A DNA stretch of 64,000 bases from Auanema rhodensis. Its lineage: Eukaryota > Nematoda > Chromadorea > Rhabditida > Rhabditidae. Shown piece by piece: positions 48,317 through 59,977 of the stretch. The notes below the pieces were generated by a model that made no database searches, had not been told where the DNA came from, and worked only from the letters and a program-made list of their open reading frames with translations. The translations under genes were made by a program, and so were the position numbers. Location: the NCBI GenBank assembly GCA_964057225.1, contig OZ059899.1, positions 7,316,001 through 7,380,000 of the forward strand, in the 5' to 3' direction. The first letter of the stretch is position 1. Every line of letters begins with the position of its first letter.

Positions 48317-50495
48317 TTCACTAGAAATATAAATATTTTATTTAAAATTGCATTATCAATAAAAATAAATTAATATCGATTTTTTAAAAAGATTGTTAAC
48401 AAAACTTTGTGAAACCTTAAGATAGCCTAGATATTGTTAGATACTTTCATAATTGCACACGATATATATTACTGACATAAAATAATTGTGAAAATAAAAG
48501 AATAGGAAAATCAGTATCTGTACAATAATTTGGAATAGACATGACCATGTTAGGTTGTTGGGTTAAATGCTCATATGGCGAAGAACTTAAACGAGGGCAG
48601 GTTGATTTTATAGTGGATAAAATCTCATAAGTTTCAGGATCGATTTAGATAAGGTATTCGATCAGATAAAAGCTCGACATTCTTTGTCTTTTAATCAACA
48701 AAATGAATCTTGAAAGTATTCAAGATATCTGAACAATATAACGCATATATCGGGCTAATGAAAATGATGTGGCAAAGCTGAAAAGGAAAGCGACATACAA
48801 AAACACATAAGATCTAAAATCAAAAAAGTGTCTGCAATCAGGAACATTATGAAACGCAAGTAATTGAAACTTGAGAACTTAGTTCTGTCTGTGCTGATTT
48901 AATCTGTACGAATATGCGAGACCTGAATCATGACCATAAAAGATCACATGATTTTGAAAGATCTTAAAAGAATAATTATTCAATGACTTTTACATTTTCC
49001 TTCTCTCTCCTCAAAAAGCACTAATAGAATAATATCGCGCTCTGGACATAATTTAATCAAATAAATCAATCTTACATGGTAATAGATAGCAGAAAAGAAA
49101 AGGCAGAAACTTTTAAAACTTCCAAAGTATTTGGATTTAAATCTTAAAGATTTTTAAAGATTGTTTTTTTTTATTTTCATGCTGTTTCGGATTATGTGGG
49201 AGTGTCTCCTACCAGATTCAGGTCTGAGATTTTGATAACCGGTAATTGCAAGCGTGCAATGTGATCCTGTTCATGAGTAAAAGTTAAACGTATGATAATA
49301 TTCTAATGAGGCTTGTGAGGAGGGGGGGGGGTGCGAAAGTGTAAAAGCGCCGATTACTCGTGAATCAAATCAAAAGATATATAGCAACTACTTTTGTTCA
49401 TATAAAAATTTTGTCATAAACTTTTGCTTTGTATTCACTATTTTGGGCCACCAAGAAAGTGTTATAAACATAATTAATTATACCTAAAGGGTTTTCAACA
49501 ATCCCTTTTTCCTTCTTATCGCTAACCTTTTGATTCATTTTCATATCACTTCATGAAAGGTCTCTTAAAAAACGCTTTTCGCTTACCCGCCTTGAAATAA
49601 CAGGTTTTATCAGTGCTGCCAAAGTTCCATTTAAAGAAGTTCTGAATCATTATTTCATCTTGCATAACTTTTATATTAGCTCATTGTTCATACGTCAATA
49701 AACAAACGTATAACAAGATTTTATTATATTCCCGAATTATAAAACTTTAGTACTATTAAAACTGTTCTGAATTTTAAATTTTCCGGATCTTTTCATAAAG
49801 CTATTCAAACGCGCATAATGTGATCAGCTCACTAGTATTTACAACTGTTACGATCTGAAACAATAAATGGTAGTAAGAGTGTCTATGCCACTCTTACTCT
49901 TATGTTCTATGAATTTCACAATTTTAACTCACTAAACATATTACAAACTGTTATATTTTCAGTATATTATTTAATACGTGTATCATAATTATGAACTGAA
50001 AACATATTCTCAGTCTATTGTCTTTGGGATATATTTTCCTTTTCCCTCTGATTGGCCTCTGATGTTTCCTGCAAAGAAAAAGTTACTGGTTTTTCTGCTT
50101 CACGAAACTACCTAGCATTTAGTTACCCAAATGGCTCTTGCCTTTTCCGGTATTTGAACAGAAAGGGTTTTAAAAACATTCATTTTGAGCACAATATGTT
50201 CAGGAAAACTTTCCGATTGCGTTTCTTTTATATTTATTGTTTTTTGAAAATAAGTTTTAAAACTTTTTTTTAAATACTGTGACTATTTCAAAGCAAGATC
50301 ACCGATATATCAGTTTATCGGTATTTCGATTTAATCATATTCACTCATTACGAATTTAAAGAAAGTATAGTTTTCTTTTTTCTCATATCATGGCTGTTTC
50401 ATTTTTAAAAATATATATTTGAAAATTAGATATTCAATATTTCTCTTCCTTGTTGACACTCTGCTGTGTTTTAATCTAGTTTTATTTAAGATAAA
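48317..50495. other. Long non-coding stretch before aquaporin
   Basis: About 2.2 kb upstream of the aquaporin and of sulfotransferase copy 2. A run of ten G at 49322-49331 is unusual in this AT-rich sequence. I see no gene; small ORFs here are not convincing. Confidence 0.45.
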
Positions 50496-52865
50496 ATGGA
50501 TGATTTTCGGGATAAAGTTGCATCGATTTTTCGCATTGAGGATAAGAAGTTTCTTAGGGAACTTTTAGCTGAGTGCATTGGAACATTCTTTTTGCTTGTA
50601 TGTTGCTTCGCTTTTAAAGATTATAAGTAAAATAAAACTTCAAAAAAGTCAAATTTCCCCTTAAGCTAATCGGAAATTCCGCAAATGTTCAAGCTGCTGT
50701 TGCTGTCGGTGGAAACTCAACTTCGTGTCATATTGCTTGGGGCATTGGATTCATGTTCGCTGTCTTTCTGGCATCCAGCGTTTCCGGTAAATTTTTATCA
50801 AAGATTTCCAAATTGGTTTTCTAAAAGTTTTTAATGAAATACAAAACAAATGCGAAATTCACTCAATATATATATATATTATATATATATTGAGTGAATT
50901 TTGACATCAAAATTTTTAATTACAATGCAGGCGCCCACTTGAATCCAGCAATTTCTGTAGCACAATGGCTCCTCGGAAACTTGGCTTTCTGGAAGGTTAG
51001 GGTTCAAATCTACAGTATTTTTCCATTAATGTCATTTTTCATTTTGCTAGTATATCAATTAGTTAAAATGATTGTACCTTTATCAATCATTGCAAGTTCC
51101 GTCTCACCCCGTCCAAGAAATACAATTAAAAAAGTTGAGAATTACAGATTCCAATGTACATTTTCGCTCAAGTTGTAGGAGCATATTTGGGGTCAGCCGT
51201 CACTTATTTTGGTCATCACGGTATTTTAAAAATTATTTGCAATTAGATAAATATATAAACTCAGATGATTTATATAAACTTGATGGAGGAATTAGATATG
51301 CCACCGGACCTAAGGCTACCGCTGGATTGTTCACCACTTTTCCATCCCCTCATATGTCTATCTGGGGAAGTTTCCTTGATCAAGTAAGAAAGAAAAATAA
51401 CATTTATACAGAAAGTGTTCCAACAGGCTGTTGGCACTGCAATTTTGTCTGGATTAATTTGCTTAATCACTGATAAACGACACAAGATTCCATCAGCTTT
51501 AGTACCACCATTGGCGGGAAGTATTATGAGTATGGTTAGTAATATTTGATAGCTATGAATTTTAAAAGTTAAAAAAATGATAATAAGATATTACTTCAGG
51601 TTGCTATGACTTATGGAGCAAACGGAGGATTTGCTATAAATCCTGCACGTGATTTAGGCCCAAGACTGTTCTGCCTCTGTGCAGGATATGGTTGGGAACT
51701 TTTCAGGTAATTTTAGTCAAACAATTAAAATTCTAAGCCTACAAAGAATAATAATGATCATTTGATTTTTGAAGATATGAAACCTAAAAAAACTTATTTC
51801 ACTAAATTGACATGGACAGCAATCAGTATAGAAACAGCCAAAAATAGATATCAAACTGGTTCATGGTTTTAAGAAAGAATGTATCTTTGATATTGCGTGA
51901 CGATATATCAATATTTATTACAGCACACATGATTTTTATAATACATTTGATATATCTGATGAAGTTCGCAGAAAAGTTTCTGCTAGTTGTAAGAAAATTG
52001 ATAGACATGGTCATATTAAACTTTCTGCCGAATGATTTTCAGTATAGAGAGAAGAAGGGAATATACCTAAGAATTTCAGTTTCAATAACTATGGATATTT
52101 TTGGATTCCTATTGTCGGACCGTTTGTTGGAGCTTTCGTTGGAGCTTGGCTCTACAAACTTTTCGTTGGACTCCACGGCATGAATGAAATTTTAGAAGTA
52201 TCTGATGCTCCACCAACCAAGGGATACAATGTGAGTGTTGTGGTCGGAAATTCAAATCATTCAAGTAATGGTTATTCCAAAAGACCATAAGTCGCATTTA
52301 TCATTTCTTTCATCAATTCTCTGTTTTCTTAAGTGTTTTTGCTTAATTTTATTTCAAGAATTACTCTAGATATGTTACATAGCAATGACCTCGACTCATT
52401 CTTTAGAAATCATTAGCATTGTACAAAATGTTTAAAAGAAGTATTTGCTTAAAGGTTTATTCCCTTCGCTTTATATGTAGCATGTTCTCTTATTTTTAGC
52501 CATAGCCATATTAGTTCATTAAGCATATTTTACTTTTCCGGTGCCTTGATTACATGAAGATTGCATTTTATTTTTGTTCTTTCAAAATAATAAAGAGCAT
52601 TTGCATGCTTAAGTTCAGCTGTTTTATAAAAAAATAAAATATTTTCTTATTGTTGTAGGATTGGAGATTAAATCCACAAGGACTTTTGATTGGTTATGAT
52701 AATACACTTTCCAGGTTTCTCATTGTTCAAAGAGCCTAAATAAATCTCAAATTTAGGCAAGCTGGATTACACGTTAGTCAAAGTTTGCAAGCCGCTACAA
52801 CTATCACAAACCAACAGCATCACCAATTTATAAATTCAGCTTTTCGCCCGGATAATCAATATTAA
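50496..52865 (+). CDS. Aquaglyceroporin with two C-terminal variants
   Basis: Six helices and two half-helices. The start MDDFRDKVASIFRIEDKKFL leads to ELLAECIGTFFLLLIGNSAN. The first pore loop reads GAHLNPAISVAQW and the second GGFAINPARDLGPRLF; the Asp after NPAR and the long inserted loop D/E mark a glycerol-conducting aquaglyceroporin (GLP, like human AQP3/7/9 and C. elegans AQP-1). A donor at 52231 can be ignored, giving a tail VSVVVGNSNHSSNGYSKRP with stop 52288-52290, or used to reach exons at 52659 and about 52756 encoding DWRLNPQGLLIGYDNTLSR and then QAGLHVSQSLQAATTITNQQ, with stop at 52863-52865. Span given is for the long form. Confidence 0.9.
50855..50901. repeat. Perfect AT-rich inverted repeat in aquaporin intron
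   Basis: AATTCACTCAAT followed by an AT run and then ATTGAGTGAATT forms a near-perfect palindrome of about 45 bp that would fold into a stable cruciform or RNA hairpin. It lies in intron 2 of the aquaporin gene. It is not simple TA repeat because both ends carry matching unique sequence. Confidence 0.85.
52589..52594 (+). terminator. Poly(A) signal of the short aquaporin form
   Basis: AATAAA at 52589-52594 lies 300 bp past the short-form stop and before the alternative exon at 52659, which supports the use of the retained-intron 3' end. A second AATAAA lies at about 53108-53114 after the long-form stop. Confidence 0.55.
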
Positions 52866-54060
52866 ACTATGAGTTAATTAACGATTAGATATTCCGAAAG
52901 AATTTTTTTTTCGGAAATAATTTCGAAACCTTCGTTTAACGTTTTTTACTATTTGCAACCACTTTAACATAATTTTCGAAAACTAATTCGAAAGCATACC
53001 ATACTTAACCACAATCATATTACATATGAAGTTTATAAAAAGAATAACCAGACGTAGAGCCTTGTAAGGGCTCATCACTCTATTCGAAATACTATTTTGT
53101 ATTCTCTAAATAAATTATTTTAATTTTATTTAAGAGTTTTTTCATTTAAAAATATAATTATAATTTTATGAATATCATGAAATATAAGAAACCCTAAAAG
53201 TAACCTGTAACATCAACATAAACATAAGGTTGTTGTTCATACTTGAATGACTTGTATGTAAGATATATGGAAATATGTTAATGATTATGAGATAAATGAC
53301 GTCACAAGTCTATTATCTAAAGTTATAATCTTAAGAAGTCAAAAGGGGTGATTAGGTAAAATTAGGTGATAATTGGTTGGCAAGTCGGTAGAAACAAAGA
53401 GTTTTGATTGGTTATGACCTTTTGACCGTTGTACCGAGAATTACATAATGAAAGGCAGATGATTAAAGGACTTACCGGACAGATGTTGCCATACCTTTAT
53501 AAGGAATTGCCGGCTGATTTCAAACAAAAATAAAAACATTTTTATATTTTACATAACTTATAGTTAATAATAAAATATTTCAATAAAACTAAAGAAGAAT
53601 GATATTGTAACTATAAGGCCATTACGTTTAATATAAAATTCATGTTCAATCTGTCAGATTGAAACCATTGTTTGTCAGTTTTATTCAAAAATCTGTTCAC
53701 CATATATGCTATGATTTGACAGACAAAAAATCATTAATTATACGTGAAAATCTGTATATTTACCACCTTAAATGCATATCTGACTATATGTGGACAGTTC
53801 TAATGATGGTCCACTAGATAACATCTATACTGTCGCGTGTCTAGTACATGGTTGTGGGACATCAACCTATCTTTTGTCTTCGTTTTTTTTCTTTTTTTTT
53901 CTAACCCACCGTTCATTTTTTCAGATCATCAACCTCATTTTTATTGACCTCAATAGTTTTTAATTAAATTTTTATTCTATTCAAGTACGTATAAAACAAA
54001 AAAAAATACCCATATATGAAAAAGATCAATATTATTATTTTTGTACAAAATAGTTTTGCT
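52866..54060. other. Intergenic between aquaporin and lin-32-like gene
   Basis: Convergent flank of about 1.2 kb with both 3' UTRs. It contains a CRE palindrome TGACGTCA at 53297-53304. No gene seen. Confidence 0.45.
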
Positions 54061-54941
54061 TTAATTTTTCTTATAATTCTTCGTTGACTGAGATGTAGCT
54101 GATGGTGATCCTGAATCTCTTAGAATTTCTGCTAAACTATTGATGTATTCTTGAGCCATCTGTAGTGTTTCAAACTTGGACAAACGGCGGCCCGAATCAA
54201 TTTCAGGAAGAACTGTTCGAAGCTGGAAATATGCCAAATTATGAAAACAATAAAATTCTTTCTTTTTGATTTATTATCTCTGAAAACCGGAAAGAAATTT
54301 GAATTGGCGCATATTTGGAGTCTAATGACCTTCATGTACAGTAGTGAGACACCATATGTCCATACAGTATGAAAACGTTTAGAAACCAATAAAAAGCTTA
54401 AGCTACTAAAATTCGTTTTTTTTTTGAAACAAAAGTATTATAGAACATTTGAAATAGAAAATATTTATGTTAAGGAAAAGTAATAAATTTTTTTTTACAA
54501 AAATTTGTAGCGAGCGTGTAAGTTTAAGGAGACTGTTGAAATGCACTATTAGTTAATTTAAAAGTTTTAATGTTTATATATAGTAAACAAACCTTATCAT
54601 ATGCAACATTTAGTGTATTCATCCGTCTTCTTTCTCTTTCATTAGCAGCCGTACGACGATGACGAAGAACTTGAGGTGATGGTGTTTTGTATCTCCTACT
54701 TCTTTTCTTTTCTTCAGAAGCTGATGATAAATCAGTAATATTAGAAGACATTGGCGATGGGTAACTAAACATATCATTAATATTTTTTGTTAGGAAGATA
54801 ACAATGGTACCTCATGTTGGGAAAAAACGAAGGGCTTTGCATCGGAGTACTATAGTTAGAATAGTTAAAGTTAGCATTTGGAGGAAAATACATAGCGTAT
54901 TGATCAAATGAAGATGATGATGATGAGGTGCTCGACATCAT
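54061..54941 (-). CDS. lin-32: lin-32/atonal-type bHLH transcription factor
   Basis: Three exons encode about 155 residues. A Ser/Tyr/Pro-rich N-terminus (MMSSTSSSSSSFDQYAMYFP) precedes a bHLH with the atonal-class basic region RRTAANERERRRMNTLNVAY, loop LPEIDSGRRLSKFETLQMAQ and helix 2 EYINSLAEILR, and a short Ser-rich C-tail. Basic region, length, and the intron inside the basic-helix 1 joint fit the proneural LIN-32/ATOH1 group, which specifies mechanosensory and other neurons in nematodes. The 370-bp intron is large for this genome. Confidence 0.92.
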
Positions 54942-56082
54942 ATCTCGTCCTTATTCGAAAAACTGATTCTTCTTCTTCTTCCACCAAAGTCAATGGGAGG
55001 AGTCTGCACCGCCTCCCCTCTCAACTCAACACCATCTAAGATTGTAGGCGGGTTAACTTAAAAGGCTACTGTAATGGGCATGAGTTCTATTGTCTCAACC
55101 AAAAAAAAACGGTCAAGTTGAAAGAAATACAACTTTTTTTTAACAAAAAATGAAATTGTAGATTAAAATGTGAAAATCTCATAGAATTTTCAAAATTCTT
55201 TGAAAATATAAAAAAAACATCTGTTGTTGAAGAAGGAAGGTAATTACAGAAATCTGTTAGATAACACTTCATACAAAGGTCGTCAATAGCACAGCATGAA
55301 TGTCATTTTTTTCAATTATGATTAGATTTTGAATAAAATTAGATAAGAATCTTCTAGAGTTCGAAGAAATTATAAGTATCTACGTAACTAAAATGAAACA
55401 TTAGACTTATGAATAACATTTTAAGTAATTATCTTTGAGGGCAATCGAAGGCTGACAGAGTGCTCCCGACGGGAAGAAAATACATCAACTGATAGTTCAA
55501 GATATTATCTTGATGTCTGCGGGATGTCAAGATTGTTCCAAACCCCTCACAGCTCGTTAACCGTAACGAAATTTCTAGCCAATAAGGACAGTCTTCTCTT
55601 TTGTGCCAGATAAAGCCTTAGCAAATGCTTGAAAAGAGATTCCACCAAGAACTTTGCCAAGTTGCGGTTTGTATGAAGAGCAAGGACAGTTTGCCTATAA
55701 ATTTGTTCTTCCTCCTACTTTTTATGAGTTTCGGCTGGCGACAGAACTTCTCATCTAAACCTCTAATTACATTCTTCTGCCGACAGTCTCCTAATGCTTC
55801 AGACAGTTAATCCTCCTAAGATCGAGAAAGCCTAAATTATTTCTATTCGTTATATTGCAAATGAAGATGGTTTTTCCTTACTAAAAATTTTTATTAAACA
55901 CAACCGTTCATCATCTTTACTATAATACAAATAAGAATGAATTGAATTTAAATTTAGACTTTTACTAATTTATAAAACTTCATTTCGGAGTTATAAGCTA
56001 CAAATTTAATTAAATAAATTAGAAATTAGAAATAAAAACAATATATATATATATATATATATATATTTATCCCATATATTAT
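54942..56082. promoter_or_regulatory. Upstream region of the lin-32-like gene
   Basis: About 1.1 kb. A GC-richer part at about 55440-55820 stands out and carries chance ORFs on both strands without recognisable domains; likely enhancer sequence. AT-rich TA run at 56041-56066 at the right end. Confidence 0.4.
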
Positions 56083-56217
56083 TTAGCATAAACTTTTGTT
56101 TTCTAAGCAACGCTTTGTCATACAAAATACGGCATCAACTTGTTCAAGTTCGGGTACACTTTTCAGCAAAGATAACGCTGCGATACCAAAAACAGTATGA
56201 AATAGAGCATTCAAGTG
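56083..56217 (-). pseudogene. Orphan last exon of Rab GGTase beta (RabGGTB)
   Basis: The exon has an acceptor (TATTATACAG) and reads HLNALFHTVFGIAALSLLKS then VPELEQVDAVFCMTKRCLEN and a stop after KSLC. FHTxFGIAxLSLL followed by VxxVFCM is the C-terminal signature of geranylgeranyltransferase type II beta subunits, which prenylate Rab proteins. Only about 430 bp separate it from ATG16L1 on the other strand, too little for the remaining 280 residues, and I find none of the other Cys/His-rich helices upstream. It is probably a broken or displaced fragment; a real gene with far upstream exons beyond ATG16L1 is less likely. Confidence 0.65.
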
Positions 56218-56701
56218 CTGTATAATACACATGAGTGTGGTGGAATTAGATTTTGTGATTTTTTTAGTCAAAATTAGAAAGCTGACAGGGAAATTTATTT
56301 CATAACATTAGCATTCAAGTATTAAATTTGCAATAGTAAAATTTTTTGAAACAAATAAAACTGAAGCCATTTATTACGTTTGTTAATAAATTGTTTATTT
56401 ACGAAACTCTCAAACCTGTGTTTTTAGAACTTTAATATTGCGATGTGGAATCGAAATGTTATGATTGCTCATTCTGGATTGAAATGCGCTCCAGTACAAA
56501 TAACCTGTTTTGGTCAGCTTTATCAGCTTATTACATATATATAAACATATATAAAAGCTATAGAGATGCTATTTTTATACTTGAAGATATTCTGTTCTGT
56601 TATCTCGAAAACTTTTAAATTATTGAGTTATTGATTTTACTAATCACGTGACAAAGTTTTTCTTCCCTTGATTGAAACAAAAAAAAAACAAAAATATTCA
56701 G
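56218..56701. other. Gap between RabGGTB fragment and ATG16L1
   Basis: Upstream flank of ATG16L1. An open minus-strand stretch at about 56413-56520 has no recognisable domain. It contains a poly(A)-rich stretch right before the ATG16L1 start. Confidence 0.4.
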
Positions 56702-59016
56702 ATGTCGATACCTCCATCTACTTCTACAGATTATCGACAAGAAATAATTTCCCGATTAGAACATCAAAATGATAAATTGCGCTTGGTTGAACGGTTATTC
56801 TCAAATTGTGCGTTTTAATAAGGTCTTCATTCTAACGATAATGATGTTTAGATGCTCTTCTTGTTGATGATTTAGCCAATGCTCGATTACATAGTGGAAG
56901 GAATAGAACTATGAGTTCTGGGTTTGAAACTAACTTGTCAGTTGTATATTTAATGGCTTCAGAAATACTTCGTCTGAAGTTCTTATTTTGCGAGAAGAGA
57001 TGTCTTTACTGTACAGACAGAAAAATAAAAATGATCAGGTTACGCTTATTACTCTAAAGATTGATACGATGACACATACTTTTAGGATCTAATAGAAGCT
57101 AATAGAAAATTATCAGAAAGCCAAATAGTTTTAGCTCAAATAGTAGAAGAGTTAATAATAATTATATGTTATTTATTACGATCCAACTATTTTACAGCAG
57201 AGATAAGTTACAAGCTGACCACTCTAAACTATGTGCTCGTATAGCCGATTTGGAAGTAGTTCTTAGCAAAGTGATTAAAATATAGTGAATTTTTACGCAA
57301 CTACGCTTATATTTAGACAAAAGAAGAGAAAGCAACTTTATACGATGAATGGATAGCACTTTTAGCTGTGTCGAGAACGCAAAAGGAAAAAATTCTTGGC
57401 TTGGAAAATGAACAAATTCGCCTTATCAACAAAATTAAAGAATTAAATGAGCAAAAAGCTATGAGAATGAACGAAGAAATAGAGAATCAGGCTGCGTAAG
57501 TTATTTTACACATAGTGTTTTAGCTCATTTCAAATTTTCTCTATTTTCTTTAGACTTCAACAGAGACGCATTCAGGAGGACATTGCTAGGGCTATTGCTG
57601 AACCTGTCAAGGAAGAAAGAACGTATTTATATTGGATATAATTGTGTTTCAACATTGCTTGATATTTTAGACGAACTCTTTCAACTAATTCAATACCTAG
57701 TGATTTTGCATTGGGCGATGTAATCCCTGGTCGTTTGACATCCCGAACAGTTCGTTATTAATTATTTTAACAGTTCAATAATTATTTTAGGAGGTTAACG
57801 ATGGGGAAGTTCTAGATGTGCTTTGGCTAACTCCAGAAGTTTTTGCCACAGCGGGTGTTGATAAATTTGTCAAGTTGTACAGGATGGATGGTAATGGGAA
57901 GCCTAATAGGCTGTTAGTCTAATTTATAACTTTCTAAAAACACGAAATATTTAAGATGCACATTATCAGGCAGTAATCTAGCTACTACTCGATTAGATTA
58001 TGCAGCAGATTCAAAAAGTATCTTAGCCTCATCAAATGATCATAATATTCGCTTATGGAATATCGAGACGCAGCAAAGCAAAGTGATATTTTATAATATC
58101 TTATATATGTTTATGTTTTTTGTTGCAGTGTACCTTTTCCGGGCACTCGGATAAAGTTCTTTCAGCTCGTTTTCATCAATCTCATCAGTTTGTTTCGGGC
58201 TCGTACGATCGCTCTATTAAGGTATGGGATTTGCGATATCAAAAGAGTGAGTATAATTATATGAAACTACTTTATAAGCATTTTATTTAGTTTTAACGTC
58301 TTACTTTCCCGGATCGGCAGTGCATGATGTTTGTGGAAATATGTTCAATGGAGGATCATCATTTTTATCAGGTTTTCAATTTAATATGTCCGAAGCAATT
58401 TTAATATTGTACTCAGGACACTTCGATAAAAAAATTCGATTATGGGATGGAAGGGATTCCCAGCCTTGTAATGTAGTTGAAATGGGTGGAAAAATTACTT
58501 CACTGGACATTGCTTCTGGTAAAATATTTCTTGCAATCAATTAAATACTTAATATATTTAGATGGATACAGCGTATTATGTTCTTCACGTGATGACACTC
58601 TTTCTCTCATTGATGTACGGAACTTCCGTATTGTACATAGCTATAGGTTTTTCTTAGGTTTTGGTATTTACTATGATTTGATTTTCTTTCAGTGCCGAAC
58701 AATATCATACAGCATCTGACTTTTCTCGTTGTTCTATCTCCCCATCGATGGAATATTGTGTGGCGGGGTTCGCATATTCTAGTTGGTCTATATAGTTTTT
58801 AATTTTGCAGATCAAGCAACGGTGCCGTGTTTATTTGGAATTTACACTCAACTAAACTAGAAAAATGTCTTGTTAGGGGACACGAGTAAGTTATCATAAT
58901 TTCAAAAGAGTTATTATTTTCCGTTTAGTCATCCTGTGTTATCAGTAAATTGGAATATATCTGGGAAAGGTATTCTCAGTAGTGACCGACAGCGAAACGT
59001 GGTTTACTGGTTGTAA
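56702..59016 (+). CDS. atg-16.2: ATG16L1 autophagy protein
   Basis: The start MSIPPSTSTDYRQEIISRLE opens the ATG5-binding segment and coiled coil (RLEHQNDKLRLVERLFSN, then EEKATLYDEWIALLAVSRTQ, LENEQIRLINKIKELNE). The C-terminal half is a seven-blade WD40 domain: LWLTPEVFATAGVDKFVKLY, ILASSNDHNIRLWNIETQQS, FSGHSDKVLSARFHQSHQFV, SGSYDRSIKVWDLR, SGHFDKKIRLWDGRDSQPCN, CVAGSSNGAVFIWNLHS and GILSSDRQRNVVYWL at the end. ATG16L1 binds ATG5-ATG12 and directs LC3/GABARAP lipidation to the phagophore. About 13 exons. The WD40 part is complete. Confidence 0.92.
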
Positions 59017-59299
59017 CATTCCATTTGAAAAAATTGCTCAGTTTTGTTTCATACTTGATCTAGATCTTTCTTGTACGTTTTATACCACAACAGTAACTAA
59101 AATTATTCTTGAAGATGTACGTAAATGAGCTTTATTTTATAATTACCCATAATATATTAAGCATAACATTACGTGAGATCGGAATTTGTCTTTAAGACCA
59201 AAGTAGGAGGTGAACATAAAATTTCAAGCTTCAATAAAAAAAATTGAAGAACCAGGTTCATTTCTGGCACTAGTTAGATAATGTATAATATTTTCAAAA

Positions 59300-59661
59300 T
59301 TACGCCTTCGAAAGAAGAGGTGGAGCTGATGGGTATGGTGTTAGTTCAGCTCGTTCAGCCAATCTTCTATTCCTTGCAGTCCGACGTTTCTTAAACCAAA
59401 CCGCACAGCAACAACATGGTGTGCAGAAACAGATGATGCAGCAACAACAACAAATTGGCAAAACGCAGAGAAGAGTTAATACAATCATCCTAAAAATGAC
59501 ATATAAGGAATCACGAAATTGAATAATATACTTTTAATATCTTACCAAAGTAAGGATTTATATTGGTCCGGAAGTAAATGATATAGCCATTGAATAATAC
59601 CGGCATAATCAAATGTAAGCAAAGATATCCATATAGATGGAACATCATCATCTTCCGACAT
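59300..59661 (-). CDS. Small Cys-rich single-pass membrane protein
   Basis: Two exons encode about 100 residues: MSEDDDVPSIWISLLTFDYA, then IQWLYHLLPDQYKSLLW, a hydrophobic segment VLTLLCVLPICCCCCIICFC with further Cys runs (TPCCCC), a basic stop-transfer cluster KKRRTARNRRLAERAE and tail LTPYPSAPPLLSKA. The many Cys next to the helix suggest palmitoylation. The tail has a YPSAPPLL stretch that could bind a PDZ-, WW- or clathrin-type partner. I do not recognise a family. Start chosen at the only Met before the helix with a good exon donor. Confidence 0.65.
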
Positions 59662-59977
59662 AACTCAATAACTACTTATCTTTCGAAAGTTTCAAAAGTT
59701 TGAGAACTCTCAAACCAAATTGCAATCGAGAAGCTATAGAAGGAATGATATATGCAAGCAACAAAAGCTTGTGGCTTATAAGCCAATCAATACTGGCACC
59801 GCTACAGCAGTACTTAATTATTTTCAATGTTAGCGAATTTAAAGAGCAACAGTAAAATACCACTATTCATTTAAAAGGAAAAATTATTAATGTTTAAAAA
59901 TTGCTCCCACTATTCGAGGATGTTATTATGAAACGCATTTCAAGAATAAACGGAAGGAGGGCAAAATTTCATTCTTT

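Noticed and set aside
55625-55810. ORF of 61 codons upstream of lin-32
   Set aside because: Open on both strands, no domain and no splice partners; more likely regulatory DNA.
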